A stretch of 64,000 nt of DNA from Lachnoclostridium phytofermentans. GTDB lineage: Bacteria > Bacillota > Clostridia > Lachnospirales > Lachnospiraceae. Below the pieces are notes generated by a model. That model worked only from the letters and a program-made list of their open reading frames with translations. It was not told the DNA's origin and did no database searches. Of the stretch, positions 17,721 to 27,639 are shown in pieces. The position numbers and the translations under genes were made by a program. Numbering within the stretch: the stretch's first letter is position 1; the number at the start of each line of letters is the position of its first letter. The stretch covers positions 372,001 to 436,000 of the forward strand of contig NZ_JPOF01000003.1 in assembly GCF_000733755.1 (NCBI RefSeq), read 5' to 3'.

Positions 17721-17731
17721 AGTAATTCAAT

Positions 17732-17795
17732 CTTATTTGATTACACACTTATTTGATTACACACTTATTTGATTACACACTTGTTTGTTTCCAAA
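17732..17795. repeat. 16-base tandem repeat, three perfect copies plus a decayed fourth
   Basis: CTTATTTGATTACACA is repeated at 17732, 17748 and 17764, followed by a decayed copy at 17780. It directly follows the AraC stop codon. The remaining spacer up to the GH2 gene (to 18101) has no ORF. Confidence 0.85.
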
Positions 17796-18101
17796 CTTAT
17801 TATATCAGTAATGCAGCAAGCTTTATTAGCATCTTTCGAATATAAGTAAATCCAGTTTTTTATTAATAGTCATAAGTATCAATCATTAACACATCCTTTT
17901 ACACCTCACTTTTCATAGATTAATGGTATTGGAAATATTAAAAGACTACATGTTTCGTATAAGATGTTACATTGTGGATGCTTCTAAGATGAAATAGAAT
18001 GAATGGTAGACGTATATTGGCGTAATTTCTAAAGAGAAAAATTGAAAATGGCTAATCTTCAAGAACGAACAATAATTTACTATATAGAAAGGTGAACGAA
18101 C

Positions 18102-21100
18102 ATGAGCAATCAAATTAAAAATCGAAGATTAATGAATGATGACTGGAGTTTTTCTAAACAACAGCTAGGCGCGACCCTGTCACAAGTATTAGATGTAAAA
18201 AACGTATGGCAACCTGTTGATTTACCCCATGACTGGCTAATTTATAATACCTACGATTTGTATGAGACTGGGGAAGGTTGGTATCGAAGGACGTTACCAA
18301 TGGAACAATTGAAAAATAAGGAGAGATACACCTTACGTTTCGAGGGTGTCTATATGAATTCTACCCTCTACGTGAATGGAAAGGTAGCTGGTGAATGGAA
18401 ATACGGTTACTCTACTTTCGAATTCGATATTACTGACCTTTTGACAGTAGGTGATAACGAAATCGTGATGCAAGTAATCTATGAGTCACCAAACTCAAGA
18501 TGGTATTCCGGTGCAGGAATTTATCGTAATGTATGGTTTCATACCTATCCTGAATTACATATTAATCCAGATGGAATTTATATATCAACTCAAAAAACTG
18601 GAGACGATTTTTCTGCGTTTCTCTCAACAGAACTCTCCTCCTTACCTATCAGTATGGAGCCAGAAATTATAGTACCAGAAAATTCCTGTGGAATAGCGAA
18701 AGATTCATTTTCTTCTACAATTGAACTTCGTCACACTTTATGGTCACCAAACCATGAATTAGTTTGTACTCACACCGTCAACGTTACAGATGAGGTTACG
18801 AAGAATGCCTTCTATGTGCAAGACAGTACGTTACATATTGAAACCCCTTTTCTATGGGACCTTGAGACACCAAATCTATATCAGGTGCAAACTGAGATTA
18901 TAAAAGATAACACTGTAATACAAACTGTGGAGCAAAACATTGGTTTCCGTACCATAGAATACTCCTGTAAGGAAGGCTTTTTCCTGAATGGAAAACATGT
19001 TAAACTGTATGGAGTATGTCAGCATCACGATCTTGGCTCCCTTGGTGCTGCTATCAATCGCACTGCTCTTCGCAGACAATTATCCATATTAGCCGAAATG
19101 GGTGTCAACGCTATTCGTACTTCTCACAATATGCCGGCGATAGAGTTGATGGAACTTGCAGATGAGATGGGATTTTTAATCGTCTCCGAAGGCTTTGATA
19201 TGTGGGAACGTCCAAAAACTACTTATGATTATGCCCGCTTCTTCCCAGAATGGGTAGCAAAAGATGTAGCTAGCTGGATTCGCCGTGACCGAAACCACCC
19301 GTCTCTCATTATGTGGAGTATTGGAAATGAAATCTATGATACCCATGCAGACGAACGTGGGCAAGAAGTTACAAGGATATTATTAGATCTTGTTCAAAAG
19401 CATGATTATCGACTCAATGCCCCTGTGACCATCGGTTCTAATTATATGGCTTGGGAAAATGCTCAGAAGTGTGCAGATATCGTAAAATTTGCCGGATATA
19501 ACTATGCAGAACGACTCTACGAGGAGCACCATGAGCTTCATCCAGATTGGATGATCTATGGTAGTGAAACAGCATCCACCTTGCAAAGCCGTGGAATCTA
19601 TCATTTCCCATATTCTCAGCCAGTTCTTGCAGACGATGATGAACAATGCTCCTCCCTTGGTAATACAACTTCAAGCTGGGGTGCACGCAATACCGAATAC
19701 TGCATAACAAAAGACCGTGATGCCACCTTTAGTGCGGGGCAATTTATATGGACAGGAACTGATTATATAGGAGAACCAACTCCATATTTTACGAAAAACT
19801 CTTATTTCGGTCAGGTAGATACTGCTGGTTTTAAAAAGGATACCTTCTATATCTATCAGGCAGAATGGACGGATTATAAAAAATCACCAATGGTACATTT
19901 ATTCCCATATTGGGACTTTTCAAAAGGGCAAATGATTGACATTAGAGTTTGCTCCAACGCTCCTAAAGTTGAATTGTTCTTCAATGAAAATTCGCTTGGA
20001 ACCTATGATATTGATCACAAATATGGTACGAAATTATGTGGTCACTGGCAACTGCCATTTGAAGAAGGTACCTTAAAAGCGGTTGCTTATGATGAACTTG
20101 GAACCATAATTGCAACAGATACCCGTACCTCTTTTGGTGATGCTGCAACGATTAAATTAACCCCAGATAAAACCACCTTACTTGCAAATAGTGAAGATCT
20201 AATCTTTGTAGAGATCAGTATGGAAGACTGTAATGGAAATCCAGTAGAGAATGCAAATAATCGTGTCACTGTAGAAGTAAGTGGTGCTGGTCGTCTCATT
20301 GGATTAGATAATGGCGATAGCACAGATTATGATCAATACAAAGGAATCAGCCGAAGATTATTCAGTGGTAAATTACTTGCAGTTATTGCATCAACCTTAA
20401 CACCGGGTGAAATTACAATGAAGGTTTCCTCAGAAACTTTACAAGCAAAGACTCTTACCTTTACTTCCATTCCATGTGAGTATCCAGAAGGTCTTAGCGA
20501 TATTATGAGTAATACTGATCACATAATCTATCCGATACTAAATCCAGACGTTGTGATTCCTGCTACGAGGGAAACTGAGATACCAATTCGTAAGCTTGAA
20601 ATCGTAACCCCTCTTGGTACCACTCTCTCTAAGGACTTAACATCAATTGAAGCTTATGTAATAGTTCATCCTGCAAATGCTACCTATCAAGATATCGATT
20701 GGAGAATTACCAATGGTTCGGGTATTGATTCCAATCTTGCTAAACTTGAGAAGGATGGAACCAAGGTGAAGGTAAATGCTCTTGGTGACGGAAAAGCATA
20801 TCTACGCTGTACTTGTCAAAATGGTGCGGATAAGGTACGTATGTTTACTGAAGTCGAACTTAACTTTAAGGATCTTGGAGAGGCAACCATGAATCCTTAC
20901 GAGTTTATCTATGGTGGTTTATACTCCTGGTCCAATACGAACCTAACGAATGGAATCGAACGTGGTATTTCTTCTCTGTTACAAATGGATACTTATATCT
21001 GTTTTCATAATGTAGACTTTGGTTCCTTTGGTTCTGATGAAATTACTGTTCCAATCTATTGCCTAAATGCGGAGCCACCAGAATTTCAAATTTGGGAAGG

Positions 21101-21644
21101 TATCCCTCATGAAGAAGGTAGTGAGTTACTGGCTGACTGTATCTTCACGAAAAAACCAATCTGGAATCACCATCAACCAGAAACATATAAATTAAAGCGA
21201 AGAGTAAAAGGCATCGTAACGATTTCCTTCGTTGTTTTCGTCAGATTAAGCGTCCAAGGATTCCAGTTTACGAAACCACAAAAAGGATTTGCAAAATTAA
21301 ACGCAACCGATTGCGACCTTATCTATGGGGATACCTTTACTAAGAAAGAATCTTGTATTGAAGGTATAGGAAATAATGTTGCATTGGAATTTTCAGAGAT
21401 GGATTTTGGTGAGCAAGGTATTACAAAACTCTCTATTAGTGGCCATTCTCCGATAGAGAAGAACACGATTCATGTGAAATTCGTTTCTGAGGAAGGTAGT
21501 ATAGAAGAGCTTGCCGAATTTAATTATACGGAAGGTTACGAAGTAAAAGAGTTTGAATTCTCAAAGAAAACAGGAAAATATAATGTTACCTTCTTATTCC
21601 TTCCGGGAAGTAATTTTGACTTTGAGTGGTTTCAGTTTGAGTAG
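18102..21644 (+). CDS. Glycoside hydrolase family 2 (beta-galactosidase-like), multi-domain
   Basis: An 1180-residue enzyme. The N-terminal sugar-binding beta-sandwich (about 1-180) has VDLPHDW and GEGWYRR; an Ig-like domain follows; the TIM barrel (about 290-600) has the acid/base Glu at residue 410 (WSIGNEIYD) and the nucleophile Glu at 489 (YGSETAS). After it comes a DUF4982/Ig-like part and two C-terminal beta-sandwich modules (about 930-1180) resembling carbohydrate-binding CBM6-type repeats ending in VQGFQF and FEWFQF. There is no signal peptide, so it is likely cytoplasmic. Exact specificity (galactoside, glucuronide or other) cannot be read from sequence. The start follows AAAGGTGAACGAAC. 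Confidence 0.88.
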   Translation: MSNQIKNRRLMNDDWSFSKQQLGATLSQVLDVKNVWQPVDLPHDWLIYNTYDLYETGEGWYRRTLPMEQLKNKERYTLRFEGVYMNSTLYVNGKVAGEWKYGYSTFEFDITDLLTVGDNEIVMQVIYESPNSRWYSGAGIYRNVWFHTYPELHINPDGIYISTQKTGDDFSAFLSTELSSLPISMEPEIIVPENSCGIAKDSFSSTIELRHTLWSPNHELVCTHTVNVTDEVTKNAFYVQDSTLHIETPFLWDLETPNLYQVQTEIIKDNTVIQTVEQNIGFRTIEYSCKEGFFLNGKHVKLYGVCQHHDLGSLGAAINRTALRRQLSILAEMGVNAIRTSHNMPAIELMELADEMGFLIVSEGFDMWERPKTTYDYARFFPEWVAKDVASWIRRDRNHPSLIMWSIGNEIYDTHADERGQEVTRILLDLVQKHDYRLNAPVTIGSNYMAWENAQKCADIVKFAGYNYAERLYEEHHELHPDWMIYGSETASTLQSRGIYHFPYSQPVLADDDEQCSSLGNTTSSWGARNTEYCITKDRDATFSAGQFIWTGTDYIGEPTPYFTKNSYFGQVDTAGFKKDTFYIYQAEWTDYKKSPMVHLFPYWDFSKGQMIDIRVCSNAPKVELFFNENSLGTYDIDHKYGTKLCGHWQLPFEEGTLKAVAYDELGTIIATDTRTSFGDAATIKLTPDKTTLLANSEDLIFVEISMEDCNGNPVENANNRVTVEVSGAGRLIGLDNGDSTDYDQYKGISRRLFSGKLLAVIASTLTPGEITMKVSSETLQAKTLTFTSIPCEYPEGLSDIMSNTDHIIYPILNPDVVIPATRETEIPIRKLEIVTPLGTTLSKDLTSIEAYVIVHPANATYQDIDWRITNGSGIDSNLAKLEKDGTKVKVNALGDGKAYLRCTCQNGADKVRMFTEVELNFKDLGEATMNPYEFIYGGLYSWSNTNLTNGIERGISSLLQMDTYICFHNVDFGSFGSDEITVPIYCLNAEPPEFQIWEGIPHEEGSELLADCIFTKKPIWNHHQPETYKLKRRVKGIVTISFVVFVRLSVQGFQFTKPQKGFAKLNATDCDLIYGDTFTKKESCIEGIGNNVALEFSEMDFGEQGITKLSISGHSPIEKNTIHVKFVSEEGSIEELAEFNYTEGYEVKEFEFSKKTGKYNVTFLFLPGSNFDFEWFQFE

Positions 21645-21750
21645 GATTATTAAGAAGTTAGTGAAGGTAAATTTAATAAATCATTGCGAATAAGAGCACT
21701 GTAATAGAAATAGTAATATATGAGGATAATTTAATGTGAGGTAATGTTGC

Positions 21751-22020
21751 ATGAAAGACGTGGATATAATAAAACGATTACGACGTATCTGCTATTTTGA
21801 TATTGCTTTATTGCTTTTTGCAGCTGGTTTAAGATTTATTTTAGACCTTAACTATATCATATTATTTTTAGTCGTAGCCTTCAGTTGTTTTATTATCTGG
21901 AAATATTACAGATGTCCTTATTGTAAGGAAAGTCTCGATACTCGACTGAAATTAAATGAGAATACCCACTGTCATAACTGCGGTCATATCATCTCTCAAT
22001 GGAAGAATCATAAAGAATAA
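21751..22020 (+). CDS. Small membrane protein with C-terminal zinc ribbon
   Basis: An 89-residue protein with two adjacent hydrophobic helices (about 13-50) and a C-terminal CPYC...CHNC pair (residues about 55-78) fitting a zinc ribbon. It sits downstream of the GH2 gene by about 100 bases and ends before a strong terminator. The ribosome site GTGAGG is moderate. Function is unknown. Confidence 0.65.
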   Translation: MKDVDIIKRLRRICYFDIALLLFAAGLRFILDLNYIILFLVVAFSCFIIWKYYRCPYCKESLDTRLKLNENTHCHNCGHIISQWKNHKE

Positions 22021-22162
22021 GCTCAGATGCATAATTTTATGTTGTAGTAATAACAAGTGGGATGATAGCGTATAATTCTACTATATGCTTATAAAGTAAA
22101 AATTCTCGTGTTCTAAGGTAGGTTCAAATTTTGCAAATATGGATATGATGCCAGATGAAAGA

Positions 22163-22200
22163 GGGTATCGTAAATTCTAAACAATTTACGATACCCTTTT
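22163..22200 (+). terminator. Rho-independent terminator
   Basis: GGGTATCGTAAATT pairs perfectly with AATTTACGATACCC around six bases and is followed by TTTT. The rest of the 22021-22442 gap shows no gene. Confidence 0.9.
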
Positions 22201-22442
22201 ATTTGCATCTTAATTAGATATAGATGTTTTCTTACTCGTCCAGTAGGATTTTAAGTCTGAAACCGATTTGTAACACATTGTAAACTCGTATAAACATCAT
22301 GATTTTGCTATATTGCAGCATTCTTACCTTTTACCATATCAGCTTTTTGAACTCTTATTCTATCTTTCACTGTTGGAACAGAATTTCCTACTGTTTTCCA
22401 CTCATCATACTTTGGAATATAGCCTAAATAAACAAGTATCTA

Positions 22443-23735
22443 TTAATTCTCTATCATCAGATTTAGAATTTCAACATCGGTCTCTTTCATACCGACTCTT
22501 CCCATCTGGCTAATCGTTTCGATGGTACGCTCTATGTTTTCTTTGACTAAACCTTCGCCGGCACCATACGTATTGTCATCCATTGCTAAATAATGTCCCA
22601 TCAATGCTGCATCCACCGCTGACGCAATTTTCGCTGCACAAGATGATTTTGCACCATCACAAACAATACCTGAAACATTTCCTAAAACATTCGTGATCGT
22701 TTTTGCTATCGTATCAAAAGAAGCATTGCATAAGTAAGATATTGCCGCACCACTACCACAAGCAGCACTAACTACACCACAATACGCGGACAGCTTACCA
22801 ATTCCACTCTTTAAATGGATGGCTATTAGGTTGCTTAAAACTAACGCACGATATAACTGCTCTTTACTAGAATTTAAATGATGCCCATAAACAATCACGG
22901 GTAGAGAAACGGTCATTCCTTGGTTACCACTTCCGGAATTAATGATTACTGGTAATGTGCAACCTCCCATACGTGCATCTGATCCTGCAGCGGGATAGGC
23001 TTTTGCTAGCATCTTTACATCATTCCCGTAATTCTTTACTATTGTTTTTCCTACATTGGCACCATAAGAGTTGGTTAAGCCCTCATTTGCTATCTTTAGG
23101 TTATATTCAATCTGTCTGCCTAATACCTCCGAGACATCTTCTATCTTTACAGTATTAGCAAACTCATAGATTCGCTCTAATGTAAGTTGATCTTTTGGTA
23201 AAGAGGCAGATTCTATTGTATTACATCCATCTCCTTGCTTTACCTCATCTCTTTGTTGTTCTATCAACACGCCGTTCTTTTTGATACTGACAATGTTGGT
23301 ATGACTCTCTTTTATCTCAACGGTAGCAGTATCGCTTCCCTTAGTCGCAGTTACAATTATGTGTAAATTGGAAGATCCAGAAAGTAATTTCACTTCGCAA
23401 ATACTTTTATTAAGAAGCTCTTTTGTTTCTTTAATGTGTTCTGGTGTAATGTATTTTAACACCTCAAGCTTTCCGTCTGGATCACCGCCTACAGCTCCAA
23501 GGATGGCACTGGTATCAATTCCCCTCATATTCTCTGTCGTAGGAACAATGACACCTTTTACGTTCTTAATAATATTACCACTGCATTCCACAATAATGTG
23601 CTCTGGCATACTCCCAAGTACGTTACGAGCCTTTGCAGATGCATAAGCAATCGCAATTGGTTCCGTACAACCAAGTGCAGGTATTAGTTCACTATGTAGT
23701 ATCGTTAGAAAATCTTGATATACATGATCTTTCAC
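22443..23735 (-). CDS. L-cysteine desulfidase family protein (CyuA/YhaM, UPF0597)
   Basis: A 430-residue protein of the oxygen-sensitive [4Fe-4S] L-cysteine desulfidase / serine-dehydratase-alpha-like family, converting cysteine to pyruvate, ammonia and sulfide. Conserved segments include ELIPALGCTEPIAIAYA near the N-terminus, PAAGSDARMGGC, SGSGNQGMTVSLPV and the late CDGAKSSCAAKIASAV. Cysteines in the first and last are expected cluster ligands. I choose GTG at 23735 because CGGAGG lies eight bases upstream; the longer frame to 23795 has no ribosome site. It stands alone and could help sulfur balance. Confidence 0.85.
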   Translation of the reverse strand: MKDHVYQDFLTILHSELIPALGCTEPIAIAYASAKARNVLGSMPEHIIVECSGNIIKNVKGVIVPTTENMRGIDTSAILGAVGGDPDGKLEVLKYITPEHIKETKELLNKSICEVKLLSGSSNLHIIVTATKGSDTATVEIKESHTNIVSIKKNGVLIEQQRDEVKQGDGCNTIESASLPKDQLTLERIYEFANTVKIEDVSEVLGRQIEYNLKIANEGLTNSYGANVGKTIVKNYGNDVKMLAKAYPAAGSDARMGGCTLPVIINSGSGNQGMTVSLPVIVYGHHLNSSKEQLYRALVLSNLIAIHLKSGIGKLSAYCGVVSAACGSGAAISYLCNASFDTIAKTITNVLGNVSGIVCDGAKSSCAAKIASAVDAALMGHYLAMDDNTYGAGEGLVKENIERTIETISQMGRVGMKETDVEILNLMIEN

Positions 23736-23880
23736 TCTGTTATCCTCCGTTATTTCTATTTCAACATTCATTATTATAACAAGATGCGCCATCACGCTAG
23801 TCGCTATAATATAATAAATTTATATCAATCATCCACTTTTCTACCATTTCAGTCTTCTAGAAATCTGACACCAGAGTACA

Positions 23881-23920
23881 AAAAAACGGTACTAAAGATT
23901 CGTTTAATCTATAGTACCGT
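23881..23920 (-). terminator. Terminator downstream of degV-like gene
   Basis: ACGGTACTA pairs with TAGTACCGT across a 17-base loop and is followed by seven T on the minus strand. Confidence 0.75.
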
Positions 23921-24022
23921 AGCATACAATTTTTAACTCGTCAATATATGATTTTCATAGGAATAATATTTTTATCGCTCACTTCAGATCTTTCTAAAAG
24001 CGAATTCGCATCCATAGAATAT

Positions 24023-24874
24023 CTATTTCTCATAAAAGAGTATTCCCAACGTATTAGGTCCGCAATGAGAAGATATTACCCCACCAGCTCTAGTTATAAG
24101 TATCTCTTTAAAGTAATTCAGTCCCTTTAGAAACTGATAGACTTCTTCTTCAATCTGCTTATCAATCCCAGAATGAGTGATAAATACTCTCCTTGGATCT
24201 GCCTTTTGTAGCTGTTCTTTTAATTCACCTGCATAATTCATAACAACTGTATGCTGTCTTCCTCGATATTTCTTCTCTACTCCCATCTTACCATTTCTCA
24301 CAACAATCATGGGCTTTAGTCGTAACGTATTTCCTAAAAGTGCTGTTACAGCGTTACATCTTCCTCCACGGTGAAGATAGGTTAATGTATCCACAACAAA
24401 TGATGCTCGAATTTTATCCTTATCATTCTCCAACCTCTTGACTATCTCCTCTGCTGTAAATCCTTCCTTCACTAGATCTGCTGCCCGTAGTACTAAAAGA
24501 CCTATTCCAGTGGAAAGATTTGCAGAATTCACAACAAATAACCTATTATATTCCTGTTCCTGCGCTACCATTCTTACTACCTGACAGGTCACAGACATTT
24601 CTTCTGAGATACCAAAGAAGATAATAGTAACCTTTTTCTCCATGTATGGTCTTAATAATTCTAAGACAACCCCAGGTTCCGGTGCTGCTGTCTTAGGCGT
24701 TACCCCTTCACGGTCTGACCATTCATAGATATCCCCCGGAGTTATCTCTTTACCATCTTGATAACTCGTCATCCCCAATACAATATTCAGTGGAATTATT
24801 GTAATATCATATTTACTTAATAATTCATCCGATAAATCACAAGTACTGTCTGCAAAAATTTTGATTTCACTCAT
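24023..24874 (-). CDS. DegV family fatty-acid-binding protein
   Basis: A 283-residue DegV-fold protein. The N-terminus has IKIFADSTCDLSDELLSKYDI and the paired-domain motif TAAPEPG; SANLSTGIGLLVLRA and YLHRGGRCNAVTALLGNTL are further family marks. DegV proteins bind fatty acids, in some species as FakB subunits presenting them to the FakA kinase. No fakA is nearby. ATG at 24874 is seven bases from AAGGAG; a GTG one codon upstream is less likely. Confidence 0.9.
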   Translation of the reverse strand: MSEIKIFADSTCDLSDELLSKYDITIIPLNIVLGMTSYQDGKEITPGDIYEWSDREGVTPKTAAPEPGVVLELLRPYMEKKVTIIFFGISEEMSVTCQVVRMVAQEQEYNRLFVVNSANLSTGIGLLVLRAADLVKEGFTAEEIVKRLENDKDKIRASFVVDTLTYLHRGGRCNAVTALLGNTLRLKPMIVVRNGKMGVEKKYRGRQHTVVMNYAGELKEQLQKADPRRVFITHSGIDKQIEEEVYQFLKGLNYFKEILITRAGGVISSHCGPNTLGILFYEK

Positions 24875-25083
24875 CACTCTTCTCCTTATCTTCTATGTAA
24901 ATTATGACCTCTATTTTTACAACTCAACCAAGAAAAATATCAAATCATTTCAAGTATATGGTAACATACCACTTTGAATTATAAAAATCAATCCCCTTTT
25001 TCTACCAGACATATATTATATAAACATCAGAAGATAGGGCCTGATTACATAAACATCTAAGGATTTTACTCTATGGAGCCAAT

Positions 25084-25401
25084 CTAAAAACCTAACTCTT
25101 TCATAGATGGTTGCTTTTCTTCAAGCCAATAAATTGAACCATTCTCTTTTCGATTGATAAATCGTAAATCATACAATTCTCTCCTAATTAATGCAGCATC
25201 TTGAAAACAACAAACAGAGTTAATCATATCATTCATTTCCTTCTCTTTATACTCCCTCCCACTTTCAAACTCCTTTGCGATCAAAAACAAAGCTGCATTC
25301 TTTAGTTTTCGCTTTGCTGGATATTCGATAAGTTGATTTTCTCTATTTAAAAAATTCTTTAACAACGAGAGTACGTTCTCTTCTAATTGCTTATGTTCCA
25401 T
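25084..25401 (-). CDS. DUF2087-domain protein
   Basis: A 105-residue protein matching the DUF2087 pattern: LLKNFLNRENQLIEYPAKRK, then REYKEKEMNDMIN, and ALIRRELYDLRFINR with a terminal G-S-IYWLEE. It has a winged-helix-like appearance and may be a small regulator; in other genomes the domain is often fused to HTH modules. It stands alone between divergent and spaced neighbours. Confidence 0.75.
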   Translation of the reverse strand: MEHKQLEENVLSLLKNFLNRENQLIEYPAKRKLKNAALFLIAKEFESGREYKEKEMNDMINSVCCFQDAALIRRELYDLRFINRKENGSIYWLEEKQPSMKELGF

Positions 25402-25556
25402 AAAAATACTCCTTTCTTCTCTACCCAGTACTATTTTTCAGAATCACTACTTAAATCTTGCTGTAAAATGTGGTATCTATATGAGATAACATATGGTAAA
25501 ATATCTATGAAGATATTCAAACAGATAAATTCATAAAATTGATTGAGGTGAATGAA

Positions 25557-25703
25557 ATGAAAAAACAAAATGTAGGGTTTGCATTTCTTTTATTAGGTTT
25601 GATTTTTGCAGTTCCAGCAGATACATTTTTATTTTATATCGGTGCTATATTAGGATTGATTGGTCTAATTATTGTTATAATCCATTCCAAAGACGAGGAA
25701 TAA
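25557..25703 (+). CDS. Small two-helix membrane protein
   Basis: A 48-codon ORF, MKKQNVGFAFLLLGLIF and onwards, with two hydrophobic segments (about 6-20 and 25-43) and a charged tail HSKDEE. GAGGTG lies six bases before the ATG, which supports translation. It is divergent from the DUF2087 gene. It resembles small bacterial membrane proteins of unknown role. Confidence 0.6.
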   Translation: MKKQNVGFAFLLLGLIFAVPADTFLFYIGAILGLIGLIIVIIHSKDEE

Positions 25704-25871
25704 GACCTATTCCCTCACTAAGTTAGTGAATACAGTATCCAACAGAGGTAGAAGATCCGAAGTACTCATCTTTATCATCGCCTGGATAAGACTCTTTTAT
25801 TGATTTCAAAATAATTGGAGAGCCAAATAAACCAACTACTATTCGATTTATAACTCAATCTTAATAAAACT

Positions 25872-26864
25872 TTATTCATAACTAATAGTAGCAAATCCCA
25901 CCATATCGATATGCATTGGGGCCTCATTAGTACCACCAAACATATGGTTAGCACCAATCGCAATATGAATAGTTCCATCCATCTTTTCATCTAATACAGT
26001 ACAGCCAGTAAGTTCTCTAATGTTTGGATTCAATCCAATACCAAACTCACAGACCACACGACCATTCTCAGGTAGCTCCATCAGATATTCCTTAATTAAA
26101 TCATGATTACTATCCACAATTTTGCCCCCACATATGGTAAGTATCACTTGCTTACATACTGGTAAGTCATCCAGATAAAGAGTTTCAAAATACATGGTCC
26201 CTTCTGTTCTATCCTCCAGTGGAGCAACGTAGACTTCACCGCATGGCAAATCACCATCTCCAGCATCGATAAACCACTCACGGTTCTCATATTCTATTGT
26301 TAAAGTCTCATGTTCACCAGTATGTAGGATTGCTTTTTTAGTATTCTTAATTTTTTCTACCTTTTCTTCTCCAAGAAGACGTATCTCTTCGTAATTAACA
26401 TCATAGGCACTTGTCATTTTTTCTATAAACTCTTGTGGTTTCATTTGAAATTCTTTTGCATTGTCCTCCGTTGGTATTCTTAATTGAGTAAATCGTTTCG
26501 CTTTCCTTAAGGTACCAAACAAACCTGACATATATCTGCGATAGTTTTGCATAGCTTCTTCACTTAAGTTACCCCCAATTACTACCGGCTGATAAGCAAA
26601 TAAATCAATTACAGCATCAAAATTCTTAAATATCTCAAAATAGCGTTCGTTAAAACAACAATCCCCCGCTTTCGTAAATAACTCACGATTTACAGTTCTT
26701 GATTGCATTACTTCAAAAGGTGTCGCACCTAAAGAAGCTACCTGTATTGAAAAATCATGTAATATCTGCCTATCCTTATCATCCCCCCAAAAATGCAAGA
26801 GAATTAGCTCTCCTTCTTTCACTCCCGTCGCTTTTAAAAGTTTCTTGATTAATTCCTTTTCCAT
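25872..26864 (-). CDS. Aminopeptidase, M29-like (thermophilic metallopeptidase family)
   Basis: A 330-residue protein with the C-terminal M29 metal-binding pattern: LPCGEVYVAPLEDRTEG, CEFGIGLNPN and the final IAIGANHMFGGTNEAPMHID, where acidic and His residues bind two metal ions. The family releases N-terminal amino acids from peptides in the cytoplasm. The start at 26864 (MEKELIKKLL) is preferred over the upstream GTG at 26882 because GAGG is correctly spaced. Confidence 0.8.
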   Translation of the reverse strand: MEKELIKKLLKATGVKEGELILLHFWGDDKDRQILHDFSIQVASLGATPFEVMQSRTVNRELFTKAGDCCFNERYFEIFKNFDAVIDLFAYQPVVIGGNLSEEAMQNYRRYMSGLFGTLRKAKRFTQLRIPTEDNAKEFQMKPQEFIEKMTSAYDVNYEEIRLLGEEKVEKIKNTKKAILHTGEHETLTIEYENREWFIDAGDGDLPCGEVYVAPLEDRTEGTMYFETLYLDDLPVCKQVILTICGGKIVDSNHDLIKEYLMELPENGRVVCEFGIGLNPNIRELTGCTVLDEKMDGTIHIAIGANHMFGGTNEAPMHIDMVGFATISYE

Positions 26865-26908
26865 CGTCTTCCTCACTTTCACATTAGCATAATAAGTGGA
26901 TAATTTAT

Positions 26909-26992
26909 GTATCTGTGTCTAATAGTATTAGTGTATCTGTATCTAATAGTATTGTTGTATCTATATCTAATTGCATTGTTGTATTTATTATT
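26909..26992. repeat. 24-base degenerate tandem repeat
   Basis: GTATCTGTGTCTAATAGTAT-type units of 24 bases begin at 26909, 26933 and 26957, with a partial fourth at 26981. Mutations accumulate to the right. The region is upstream of the M29 gene. Confidence 0.75.
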
Positions 26993-27140
26993 ATATTAAT
27001 CTATTTATATTATGTCAATATTGATTTTATATCTATCTAATTATATTTAGCATCTATTTTCACAATACTCATTTTTTATGTGCTTAGTATACTTCAAAAA
27101 ACTTTTCAAAGTATCTATGCTGTATGGATATCTCCCTAAA

Positions 27141-27181
27141 CAAGAAAAAGCACGCTTCTCGAAATTTTTCTTGTCATGAAT
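27141..27181. repeat. Dispersed intergenic repeat, copy 1
   Basis: A 41-base sequence beginning CAAGAAAAAGCACGCTTC and ending TTGTCATGAAT recurs, with few differences, at 51214-51254. Each copy can fold by CAAGAAAAA / TTTTTCTTG pairing. It may be a dispersed element with terminator-like structure. Confidence 0.65.
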
Positions 27182-27186
27182 TAAAA

Positions 27187-27222
27187 AGGCGGTAGAAAAC
27201 AATTTTGCTTTCCACCACCTTA
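27187..27222 (-). terminator. Terminator downstream of azlD
   Basis: On the minus strand AAGGTGGTGGAAAGC pairs (with mismatches) with GTTTTCTACCGCC and is followed by TTTTT. Confidence 0.6.
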
Positions 27223-27306
27223 TTTGGGTTATTACATCTAATTTTTTATGATAATAGATTCAGAACTATTACTTTCTTATTCAATCTTACAAAATACAAA
27301 CTATAT

Positions 27307-27639
27307 TTAGAATACAAGCTGCACCAAAAGCATATACACTATTGTACCTCCGCCAATACTCAATAAGACATTGTTCTTTAAACGATGTAAAATAAGAATT
27401 ACCCCAATTGCTAGTAATTCTGGTAGCCCATGGCTGCCTTTTATTATATTTACACCTTTTAAGCAATAAACAACCAATAGCCCCATCATTGCTGTAGGAA
27501 GTGCCTTTCCTAAAAATTCTATGTATTCAGGTATTTTCTTATGTTCTGGAAATAAAAGAAATGGAAGAAACCTTGTAATCATCGTTCCAAGTGCTACTGC
27601 CACTATAATTCCAATCGTTTGAAGTGAAGTTAAATGCAT
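27307..27639 (-). CDS. azlD: Branched-chain amino acid export protein AzlD
   Basis: A 110-residue membrane protein with three to four helices: IIVAVALGTMITRFLPFLLF at the N-terminus, then TAMMGLLVVYCLKG. The start at 27639 is chosen because GGAGGGAGG lies upstream and because it gives the usual small overlap (10 bases) with azlC. AzlCD pairs export branched-chain amino acids or their analogues. Confidence 0.88.
   Translation of the reverse strand: MHLTSLQTIGIIVAVALGTMITRFLPFLLFPEHKKIPEYIEFLGKALPTAMMGLLVVYCLKGVNIIKGSHGLPELLAIGVILILHRLKNNVLLSIGGGTIVYMLLVQLVF

Noticed and set aside
17732-17795. Short tandem repeats (also at 26909 and 55151) considered as CRISPR arrays
   Set aside because: Units are adjacent with no unique spacers, and no cas genes are present.
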